This document shows positions 12,783 to 20,540 of a DNA stretch of 64,000 bases, piece by piece. Location: NCBI RefSeq assembly GCF_000002235.5, contig NW_022145594.1:16556501-16620500 (forward strand). Direction: 5' to 3'. Source of the DNA: Strongylocentrotus purpuratus. Taxonomy: Eukaryota > Echinodermata > Echinoidea > Camarodonta > Strongylocentrotidae. Within the stretch, counting starts at the first letter, position 1. Each line of letters starts with the position of its first letter. The position numbers were made by a program, and so were the translations under genes. Below the pieces are notes generated by a model. That model was not told the origin of the DNA. It ran no database searches and saw nothing but the letters and a program-made list of their open reading frames with translations.

Positions 12783-13621
12783 CGGCCCATTGTCTCTTCC
12801 ACAATTATATTGAAATCTATATTTGAAGTACAAGATTGGTCATATAAATACAAATGTATACCTGTTATTGTTAAGTTGCGTTTGCATTCCTCCACCATAT
12901 CTCCAACAACAGTCATTTTGAAACTGTATTCGTTTTCGTGATCCAATGAGACATTTTGAATAGTTAGAAAACTGATGAAGCGGTTTTCCATTGTCGATAA
13001 TGCATGGGTAGTACTGTTCTTTGTACAGCTGTTCCCTTCACAGTAAAATACCTCCGTACCATTACTGTATATCCACAATAGTTTTATTATCTGAGAAGAA
13101 CTTGGAGTTCCAGGGCATTCCAGGGTAACATTCTTTCCAATAACTGAGACTTCACCATCTGCACATTAAGAAAGGACAGAATTATTGAAATACCTGTTCA
13201 AGCAAAGAATTATATTTTAGGTGATACAAATCATGTGATTCTAAATTTTGTATTTCACATTTGCTGAAGAAAAGTACAGATTCAGGAAACAGACCAAAAC
13301 CAACAAAAAGTTCAAATAATGCAATTTCAGAAACTCTAATAAATTAAATCTAAGTCAATTTAGATAATCTTGTCCATCATCTTTGGACATTTTGACGTAT
13401 TGCTAAATCCGAACATGACTTGTGTGGGATATACCGTAAAGTAATGCAATGATCATTGAGTTAATGTATCGAGATCTTGCGATTGTGAATTATTTCCTCA
13501 TTTAGTTTTTTTAACCTTGAAATTATGAGATTTAATTTACAAAACACTGGGATATATTCAGGAGATACTTACTATATGAAAAGATTAACAATCCTACAAC
13601 AAAAGAAAATAACTGCCACAT
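7289..13621 (-). CDS. Ig-superfamily type I membrane receptor, 7 exons (gene 1)
   Basis: Seven exons assemble on the minus strand: 13621-13573, 13158-12862, 12561-12217, 11110-11027, 9074-8952, 8137-8037 and 7612-7289. Each intron has GT and AG ends, and the summed length of 1323 nt gives 440 residues plus a stop, in frame throughout. Introns 1-5 are phase 1 and intron 6 is phase 0. The order is signal peptide (1-16), Ig domain 1 (about 17-116), Ig domain 2 (about 117-230), stalk (231-259), transmembrane helix (about 271-293) and a cytoplasmic tail of about 145 residues. Tail tyrosines lie in YMAM (Y358), YVND (Y405), STYCEI (Y414) and NYQNI (Y421). In known immune receptors such motifs bind PI3-kinase, Grb2 and SHP phosphatases. 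A cell-surface signalling receptor is therefore inferred; ligand and orthologue are unknown. A paralogue lies at 57399-60803 on the other strand. Confidence 0.85.
8037..8137 (-). CDS. Gene 1 exon 6, cytoplasmic linker
   Basis: This 101-nt exon enters in phase 1 and leaves in phase 0. It reads GGSAASAIQTSGNLQDDG followed by a Ser/Thr-rich end. Two donors are possible, GTGTTA after AGC and GTGAAT after GTTAGG. Only the second keeps frame with the last exon, so it was chosen. No motif is recognised. Confidence 0.7.
8952..9074 (-). CDS. Gene 1 exon 5, transmembrane segment
   Basis: This 123-nt phase 1-1 exon encodes EKPWYKQ, then a hydrophobic stretch of about 23 residues (LVIPGCSAVVLLLMVLVFVG and AII), then HCRKKA. 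The basic residues on the C-terminal side act as a stop-transfer and place the next exons in the cytoplasm. The donor is GTAAGT. No charged residue lies within the helix, so there is no sign of pairing with an ITAM adaptor. Confidence 0.85.
11027..11110 (-). CDS. Gene 1 exon 4, membrane-proximal stalk
   Basis: This 84-nt phase 1-1 exon encodes a polar 28-residue segment (ELTTNINNLWPASKDS, then HTLTASNGELQ). It has no domain signature and is rich in Ser, Thr and Asn, as expected of a stalk. It is bounded by a TATAG acceptor and a GTTAAT donor. It is the weakest exon because it is short, but omitting it would leave a 3.1-kb intron, and its phase matches both neighbours. Confidence 0.65.
11460..11660 (+). 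mobile_element. LINE 3' end in gene 1 intron 3
   Basis: The sequence contains AATAAAGCCTTTGGCTTTTT, AGCTGTATCCAC and a final AATAAAGATCAATTCAATTC. This resembles the 3' end of a CR1/L2-like LINE, here antisense to gene 1 within the intron between the second Ig exon and the stalk exon. Confidence 0.45.
12217..12561 (-). CDS. Gene 1 exon 3, Ig-like domain 2
   Basis: This 345-nt phase 1-1 exon encodes a second Ig-like domain with a canonical pair: cysteine in the B strand (TILCKT), tryptophan (LEWI) and cysteine in the F strand (VLVCRM). The stretch AEGENKT..CKTNA.VKPA is shared with gene 2. Two further cysteines (RLC and YAC) are absent from gene 2 and could form an extra disulphide. Sequons NGS, NKT and NVS are present. 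The exon ends KNEG at a GTGAGC donor, as in gene 2. Confidence 0.85.
12711..12780. repeat. (TA)n(TG)n microsatellite in gene 1 intron 2
   Basis: About 30 bases of TA followed by about 36 of TG, lying less than 100 bases beyond the donor of Ig exon 1. Length variation here could affect splicing, but nothing shows that it does. Confidence 0.9.
12862..13158 (-). CDS. Gene 1 exon 2, Ig-like domain 1
   Basis: This 297-nt exon runs from a GTGCAG acceptor to a GTATAC donor and encodes one Ig-like domain. The B-strand cysteine (TLEC), the C-strand tryptophan (LLWIY) and the tyrosine corner (DHENEY) are present. The usual F-strand cysteine two residues after the corner tyrosine is absent (YSF). Three other cysteines occur: FYC, NSC and EEC. 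Five N-glycosylation sequons (NVT, NGT, NST, NVS, NLT) indicate an extracellular domain. The domain aligns by eye with gene 2 exon 2, which shares the odd cysteine arrangement. Confidence 0.8.
13573..13621 (-). CDS. Gene 1 exon 1, signal peptide
   Basis: The exon reads MWQLFSFVVGLLIFSY plus one base, then a strong GTAAGT donor. It is a short hydrophobic leader with no charged n-region. The start is chosen because it gives the leader and because gene 2 has an equivalent exon of the same 49-nt length beginning MWQL. An upstream ATG about 14 bases before it opens only a two-codon reading frame (ATG TCC TGA). Confidence 0.8.
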
Positions 13622-13847
13622 CTTTGTTCAGGACATTTTGAAACAAACAGGAGAGTTACAGCTGATCAGTTGTGGTTATTAATGAAAATGTTGATGGAAT
13701 GATCCAATTAATTCGTTGTATGCTTTGCCATACTTTGTAATATCGATGTAAGTTGGCGCCCTTTTACAAGAAAAACCTATCTTAAGTGAGGTGGGCAACT
13801 ACAAAAGAAAAGAAAGGAATCCCGATTTCTTTGACACACCTGTGAAC

Positions 13848-14045
13848 AGGCGCGCCGGAAGCAGTTTGGGATTGGGGGGGGGCAAACATTCCAGGGGGCT
13901 CACCTTCCGAGGGCAGTGACGTAATGAGAAAAAACGTTCGGAAGGGGGGGGGGCAGACGAAAAATCTGCATCACCACCAGTCTTACACGTTACATGCAGG
14001 TCCCGCGGAACGTTTTTCAAAGTGAAGTATTAACGATCAGGTAGA
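13848..14045. repeat. Interspersed G-run repeat beside gene 1
   Basis: It starts AGGCGCGCCGGAAGCAGTTT, has two runs of at least eight G, and ends with GCGGAACGTTTTTCAAAGTG. A start-only copy occurs at 25653-25695, and the end part recurs at 60893-60985 beside gene 2. It merges into the tandem array that follows. Confidence 0.6.
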
Positions 14046-14049
14046 GCGT

Positions 14050-15005
14050 AAATTGGCGTGGGGTCCAGCCTCGGCAGGGTGTCAAGGGGCTGAGCCCCCG
14101 GAAGCTCAGGGATTTTAGGTATTTAATTACGGTTAGATGAGCATCCAGGGGCCTCTTTAAGGCCATTGACGTGTTCCAGAGGGGGGGGGGAGCCCCCAGA
14201 AGCTCAGAGGTTTTAATATTTAACTACGGTCAGATGAGCAACCAGGGGCCGCCCTAGGGCACTTGGTGGGGTCCAGGGGGCAGGGCCCCCGGAAGCTCAG
14301 GGGTTTTAGGTATTGAATAATGGTCAGATGAGCATCCAGGGGCCCGCCTTATAGGGCCCTTGGTGGGGTCCAGGGGGCAGAGCCCCCGGAAGCTCAGGGG
14401 TTTTAGGTATTTAATAATGGTCAGATGAGCATCCAGGGGCCCGCCTTATAGGGCCCTTGGTGGGGTCCAGGGGGCAGAGCCCCCGGAAGCTCAGGGGTTT
14501 TAGGTATTTAACTACGGTCAGATGAGCAACCAGGGGCCGCCCTAGGGCACTTGGTTGGGTCCAGGGGGCAGGGCCCCCGGAAGCTCAGGGGTTTTAGGTA
14601 TTGAATAATGGTCAGATGAGCATCCAGGGGCCCGCCTTATAGGGCCCTTGGTGGGGTCCAGGGGGCAGAGCCCCCGGAAGCTCAGGGATTTTAGGTATTG
14701 AATAATGGTCAGATGAGCATCCAGGGGCCCGCCTTATAGGGCCCTTGGTGGGGTCCAGGGGGCAGAGCCCCCGGAAGCTCAGGGGTTTTAGGTATTTAAT
14801 TACGGTCAGATGAGCATCCAGGGGCCCGCCTTAGAGCCCTTGGTGGGGTCCAGGGGGCAGAGCCCCCGGAAGCTCAGGGGTTTTAGGTATTTAATTACGG
14901 TCAGATGAGCATCCAGGGGCCCGCCTTAGGGCCCTTGGTGGGGTCCGGGGGCGGAGCACCCGTAAGCTCTGGGGTTTTAGGCATTTAATTACGGTCAGAT
15001 GAGCA
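14050..15005. repeat. About 97-bp tandem repeat, 9-10 copies
   Basis: The unit runs from GATGAGCATCCAGGGGCC through GGGTCCAGGGGGCAGAGCCC to GGAAGCTCAGGGGTTTTAGG. Copies begin near 14136, 14235, 14330 and onward every 95-98 bases. Within the unit, complementary G-rich and C-rich runs (GGGGGCAGAGCCCCC) can form hairpins. Copies alternate between two subtypes (TTATAGGGCCC and CTAGGGCAC), which suggests unequal exchange in blocks. Confidence 0.9.
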
Positions 15006-15180
15006 TTTTTTATGCCTTATTTGTGACATTGGCAGGTCACTTATTTTTTCTCTCCGTCTTTCTTTCTTTTTCTCTTTAACATACTTTTTCAAAAAGTGAG
15101 GGGGGAGGGGCTCGAGCCCAGCCACTTTGCAGACCATGTCATAAAGGCTTCTAAATAAGCGTATTTTTCGCAATAAATAT

Positions 15181-15322
15181 TCAATAATTTATTGCATTCT
15201 ACCCCGGTCCCCAACATAAAAAAATCCTCTGGACGGCCATGCATTATGGCTCAAGGCATGGGCACACAGAAGATTTGTTTATGTTGGGGACCGGGGTAGA
15301 ATGCAATAAATTATTGAAAATT
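15181..15322. repeat. Small foldback element, 40-bp arms
   Basis: TTTATTGCATTCTACCCCGG..CCCCAACATAAA at 15180-15220 is repeated inverted at 15278-15318, around a loop of about 57 bases. The arms are almost perfect, so the insertion or conversion is probably recent. Confidence 0.8.
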
Positions 15323-15369
15323 TATTGCATTTTCTGTTTTTTTTTAATTTATGGAAACTGCCCCCTACC

Positions 15370-15510
15370 CTAGCCCCCGCTGCGTACAGTCATGGTTCAG
15401 TGACAAAGCAATGGCCTCGTTACTGTGAGGCCCCAGGATCAACACCGTGTCGATGTGCTATATTAGTGCCCTTTTGTGAGGCATTAATCCTCATTACTGT
15501 CATTTATGAC
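15370..15510 (+). mobile_element. Candidate tRNA-derived SINE fragment
   Basis: TGGTTCAGTGACAAAGC resembles a Pol III A box, and CAGGATCAACACC about 35 bases on resembles a B box. Between them, GCCTCGTTACTGTGAGGC can form an anticodon-stem-like hairpin. The following TTTGTGAGGCATTAATCC could be SINE body. It is diverged, and no tRNA identity is assigned. Confidence 0.4.
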
Positions 15511-17485
15511 TTAAGGGCATAGGTCCCCTAGTTAATAAATATAGTAGCATAATATACATGCTTTAGCAGTCACGCAAAACACATATTGGCAAATTATTAT
15601 TCAATAAAATCTGAGACTATATACTATTATCTAGATCTAGTATTTTAAAATTATTTTTAAAATAATTCCATAAATTGGGATAAAAAAAAATATTCCACCG
15701 TTATGAGCAACAGTGTAATATACATGTATAACAAAGCATAATGATATGTGCTTCAGTCCTTTGAAGTATTATTTAGATATATTCATTCATCTCATCTATT
15801 AAACTAAAAAAAAAAGTAAAAGGAAAAAATCGAGAAAAGGTGATTTCATTTTCAACTTTAAGTTAGTGTTCGGATCTGAAAAAGGCCCTCGAAATACCCG
15901 TACAGTTTGAGACGGAGGCGTACGTACGCGTCCGTTCTATATTCTTGCCTTGATTCAAGGCTTTGGATTATTGGTTGTGTTGATGAAGATGATTACATGG
16001 CGATTTTCCATCGGTGATTGGATGATTTTCGCTGGGCAATATGAGAGGCGTTCTTTTCCTCACATTTCCATAGATGTGTTGTAGTTATTCATATAATAAT
16101 GTTAGTAGCCATATAGTAGGCCTATTCATAAACACCTAGGACTATTCCTTTTAAATAAATTTGCGATACGCCGCGTTTCACTTGGCTACAAATAACCAAC
16201 CTTACTCTCAATTGTGTAAGTATAAAAGTATGCATTGATAAAAGGACTTGGTAATTTTTCTCCCCTATAATTATCAGTGCCGGAACTCTGACAATACGCT
16301 TTTCATTGTGTCAACTTGACCAATTTAGCGAATCATTCATGTATGAACCTCCTATTTTATGAACAGAATGATATTAAACAAAGATGGAAAGAATATATCA
16401 AAGACCTATTTGACGATGATAGAGGTCCAGAACTTCGAATCGCTGACTGGGAATGGGAACTTCTAAATCTAAAGGCCCAGATGGGATAACACGGGAAGAA
16501 CTTGTGACCTTAAAATAATTTGGGATCGAACATTTCGCTAGTATTTGTGCCAATTCCAAAGAAGCCTAAGGCAACTGTATGTGAAGATTTCCGGACAATT
16601 AGCCTTGAGAAGATCATTCTCAACAGAATAAAAATCCAAATTGACAATGAAGTAGGTAAGGAACAGTTTGGTTTTAGACCTCAAAGTGGTACAAGAGAAG
16701 CAATATTCTGTATGAGAATGATGACAGAAAGGTATATTGCGGTAATAAAAGAAATATATGTATGCTTTATTGACTACTCTAAAGCATTCGACAAAATTCA
16801 CCACGACAAATTGATTGAAAGCCTACAAAAAATTAATCTAGATGGTAAGAACATACGTCTCATATCTAAACTTTACTGGGAGCAGACAGCTGCCATCAAA
16901 ATTAACAATGAAGTTGCAGGTTACACAAAAATCAAAAGAGGAGTACGTCAGGGATGCGTAATGCCCCCATCTCTGTTCAACTTGTGCACAGAGTTGGTAT
17001 TCAGGGAAATTTCAGATATGAAAGGTGTTAGTATTGGGGGTGTAAATATTAATAATTTACGTTATGCTGATGACACTGTACTTTGCGCATAAAATGAAGC
17101 AGAGTTACAACATGTATTGGATATTGTAAAAGTCAAAAGTGAAGAGTTTGGTCTAAGCATGAATGTCAAGAAAACTAAGTCAATGATTTTTAGTAGAACA
17201 AAGAATAAACCTAGAATATGTTTGAAACTCGATGGACATATCGTCGAGCGAGTCAGTAATTACATCTACTTAGGACAAAATATCACAGATGATGCCAGAT
17301 GCGAAGCAGAAATAAAAAGAAGAATAGAAATTGCTCGGAATACATTTCTGGCAATGAAAAGATTATTCACAAATAGAAAGGTGAACTTTTTGCTAAGGTT
17401 GACACTAGTAAACTGTTATGTATGGTCTGTCCTATTGTATAGAACAAAACATGGACAACTAGACATATAATACTTGTTTGGAACA

Positions 17486-18584
17486 AGTATAGGTGGGCTG
17501 GTCAACTAAAATTTGATACAAAATAGAGCAAAAATAAGCGAGATACTGCTATTAAAAACAATGTCATGTAGATTAATGATGTAAACGAAATGCACCTTCT
17601 ATAGTCATAACACGCAAATTGTGAAATTTCTGACATGAGGCCTTTAATCGAAATTTTCACTCTGATGACGTCATCAAAATGAAAAATGATTATTATTGAA
17701 CTTGTAGAAAATTATCTTAGCTACAACATATCGAAATTTTGAAGAAAATCGATCAATATATACAGAGATACAATCAATTTTACATAAATATGCTGACTTC
17801 ATAATATGCAAATTCGTATTTTGAGTTCCAAGGCCATTATGATGATGTCACGATACACTTAATGGCAAAATGAGACATGTAATCATATCTCCGACTCATA
17901 CTTTATCTAAATATGAGAAAAAAATGAAGGTCACGGTTCATTTCAAAGAGCTATAATGGATTTTGTATAGGCATATTTTTGCCCATATATGCTATGTATT
18001 AAAAGAGCTCGCGCGCACGGACATTTATCTTGAATTGACGCTCATGTTGTTATTAATGGTCATAAAGAGATAAACATGGTATCAAATTCCTCGAAAAAAA
18101 TATGAGAAATATCATAAAAGAAAAAAAAATGGCGATTCTATGTTTTTTAATGGTGTTACGCGCGAAAACGCGCGCGCATGCTCGTACGCGCGATTTTTTA
18201 TAAAATGCTTAAAATGACCTAAAACGTATGCAAAATAAATTTGAGATGATTTTGAACATTTAAAAAATTTGCGCGCGCATTGACGCGCGGACGTACGCGC
18301 ACGCGCGCGTATTTTGACCTGAAATTAACCGGACTGATATTGACCTTGATCATGATAAATATGAATGAGAAATACCTTTTGGTTATGAAGATATGATCAT
18401 GAATTGATTTTCCGAAAATTTCACAAAATGGCGCCTAGATGACGTCATCAGTCAAGGTCAAGGTTGAAAACTTTACCGTGTTTTGTCCATATGCCTATAC
18501 ATATGTGTGCCAAATATCAAAGCATTTGATAGAACCATTACAAAGTTATCTTGCTAACAAAAAAGTGGGTGGAAATAAGAAAAA

Positions 18585-18615
<31 letters not shown>

Positions 18616-18656
18616 AGGCAATTTTAACAAAAATATAAGGTGGTCTGTATTAGATA
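17486..18656. mobile_element. About 1.17-kb insert in the LINE, AGGTGGGCTG ends
   Basis: The insert separates two LINE RT segments that belong together. Its ends carry AGGTGGGCTG and the inverted CAGCCCACCT. It has no coding frame. It contains two TGACGTCATC sites, a CG-alternating core at 18150-18315 and an (AAAT)n run at 18583-18616. It is probably non-autonomous; no target duplication is certain. Confidence 0.6.
18150..18315. repeat. Alternating CG-rich tract
   Basis: Clusters of CGCGCG, GCGCGCGCAT, ACGCGCGG and TACGCGCACGCGCGCG lie within otherwise AT-rich DNA. Such alternating purine-pyrimidine stretches favour Z-DNA. CpG this dense in a repeat suggests that it has escaped methylation decay. 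Confidence 0.7.
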
Positions 18657-18812
18657 CAGCCCACCTGATAAACAAGGCCATGGAAAATAGAATAACATCT
18701 TTTGAAATGTGGATCTACAGAAGAATGATGAAAATATCCTGGAAACGAATGAAAACCAACAAAGAGATATTGCACATGACAGGGCGTAAACAAATTGCAC
18801 TAGTAGGATTAG

Positions 18813-19196
18813 TTAAAGGGATCGTTTAACAATTTTAAATCTGAGATACACGGCCCTACGTGTTATCAGTGTCTGTGATATGGTGTAATATTGAAGCCCT
18901 GCAAAAATTGCGCTTTAAAATGATCAAGAAGTGCCTCAAAAAAGTAAAAATCTTTGAGTGACCGGTTTTACCATACTCGTTTTCCCCAATAGACTGTAGT
19001 GTTATGAAAACCGTCAGGCGAACGGTTTTCAAAATTTGTAATTCCAATCATAAATATCTTGATAATCAGACAGGCGATCGGCTTGTAAAAGTCATGGGGT
19101 TCCTGACTGACCTAAGGTTTATAATTATCATTGCATCATGAGCTAAATCCTGAATTTTGTTTCAGAATCTGAGACAAAGTTACCGGATCCCTTTAA
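18813..19196 (+). mobile_element. TTAA-flanked MITE, family A, copy 1
   Basis: The element (18817-19192) lies between two TTAA tetramers, with AGGGATC at the left end and GATCCCT at the right. It sits inside the LINE frame: with one TTAA left behind, the codons for VGLVK run directly on into ERKIKYFGHV. This is direct evidence of the insertion site and of the TTAA target. TTAA targets are typical of piggyBac-like transposons. No transposase is encoded. Confidence 0.85.
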
Positions 19197-19443
19197 GGAG
19201 AGAAAAATCAAATACTTTGGTCATGTTAAAAGGCACCAAAGCCTCTTAAAGGATGTATCGGAAGGAAAAGTGGAAGGAAGTAGACCTACAGGGAGACCCA
19301 GAATCAACTGGGAAGAGAATTTCAAGAACTGGAGTGGACTAAAACTGCAAGAGTGCACCAGTATGGCAGAAGATAGAGTGAAATGGAGAGATGTTGCAAT
19401 CAACCTCCGAACCGGGAGGAGATACTCAGATAGATAGATAGAT

Positions 19444-20330
19444 TTTATGAAACGCTTATCCCTGCTGCCTGGACCGTACCCCACCCTAAGAGGTACAGAC
19501 GAATGTAAGAAAGTACTGGAAGATTACCGTTTTGAAAGAAGAGGATGTAGGAAGTAGACCTAGGTGACAATACAAAAAACCACTCTTACTCATTTAAGGC
19601 ATGTAGCCATTTTAAAGCGGGTTCGAGTAAAATATCTTGATCAACCTAAAAACGACCCGTTACTCTTCCTCTCTTATGAAAAACGAAGTCGAAAACATTC
19701 TTTTTCAAGTAAATATTTGTTTTGTTTTCGAGAATAAAACAATTTATAATGTACCTGTAGACACATCTGCAGATTTATAATATCTGCAGATCTTTTTATA
19801 AATATGATTCAGTTTTCAAAATTTAAGCGTAATTACAACTTTACACAGTTTTCCTGTTCAGGAAATTACCTGCGTCGGACCAACTGGCTTGAAGCTGCCT
19901 ATGTGGGTTCAATCAATAGCACCGACCATGCCGCCGGAAATTATAAAAATTCTTGTTGGGTCTTGACTCGGCATGACTGCCTCTCTGCAGACTCTTGTTG
20001 AAGGAAATGAGATGTATTGCTGCCTTCTCCTGACAAACTTAAGGCGGGACACTGTAGCCTGGGAGAGGCCTTCTTCATTCCCATGATGATGCATCAATTG
20101 AAAAGAACCCGAAATAGCTGAAAATCAAGATGAAAAGTATGTTGATAAGTAATTACAATTTCTCTTTCTCCATGGTTTACTAGAGTCTACCTAATATTAC
20201 AAATTTATTACTGCAACATTTATCAGCAAATGTATGTCAACAAAAAGAGGAAGCTTCTGTCCATTTCCTTTCAATTTGTATTAATAATGAAATTTAATAT
20301 CGTACTAATTTGTGATTATTATTATTATAT
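19444..20330. other. Gene-free stretch between two LINEs
   Basis: No recognisable gene. Short ORFs overlap on both strands near 19800-20100 without any domain. Sequence complexity is ordinary until the T-rich tract that follows. Confidence 0.5.
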
Positions 20331-20332
20331 AG

Positions 20333-20365
<33 letters not shown>

Positions 20366-20420
20366 TTATTTATTTATTTATTTATTTATTTTTTTATTTT
20401 TTTTTTGGGGGGGGGGGCGG
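20331..20420. repeat. (TA)n, T-rich and poly(G) low-complexity tract
   Basis: TA repeats, then long T runs and (TTTA)n, ending in a G run of about ten bases. Confidence 0.9.
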
Positions 20421-20540
20421 TAAGTGGTCATGAAAATCATCATCGTCCTGTAACAAATATCGCACTATCATTAACACTACAGCCACTGGTAGTCTGTACT
20501 TTTCGCTAACCATCTTACTACTACAGTACTAGATAGCTAG

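Larger units (their letters stand above)
16361..19443 (+). mobile_element. Decayed LINE with RT, interrupted by two insertions
   Basis: The frame begins with QRWKEYIKDLF, then SKGPDGITREEL, a deletion, IPKKP, QFGFRP, FIDYSKAFDKIHHDKL, KRGVRQGCVMPPSLFN and the catalytic YADDTVL near 17065. A stop follows the YADD segment. The RT continues to YVWSVLLY at about 17438 and is then broken by an insert of about 1.17 kb. It resumes with AMENRITSFEMWIYRRM at about 18675, is broken by a TTAA element at 18813-19196, and ends with YFGHVKRHQ and a (GATA)n tail at 19424-19443. Stops and a deletion near the fingers make it inactive. The clade is uncertain; it differs from the other LINEs here. Confidence 0.8.

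Noticed and set aside
12744..12941. Forward ORF over Ig exon 1 of gene 1
   Set aside because: Antisense shadow of the exon plus a (TG)n tract.
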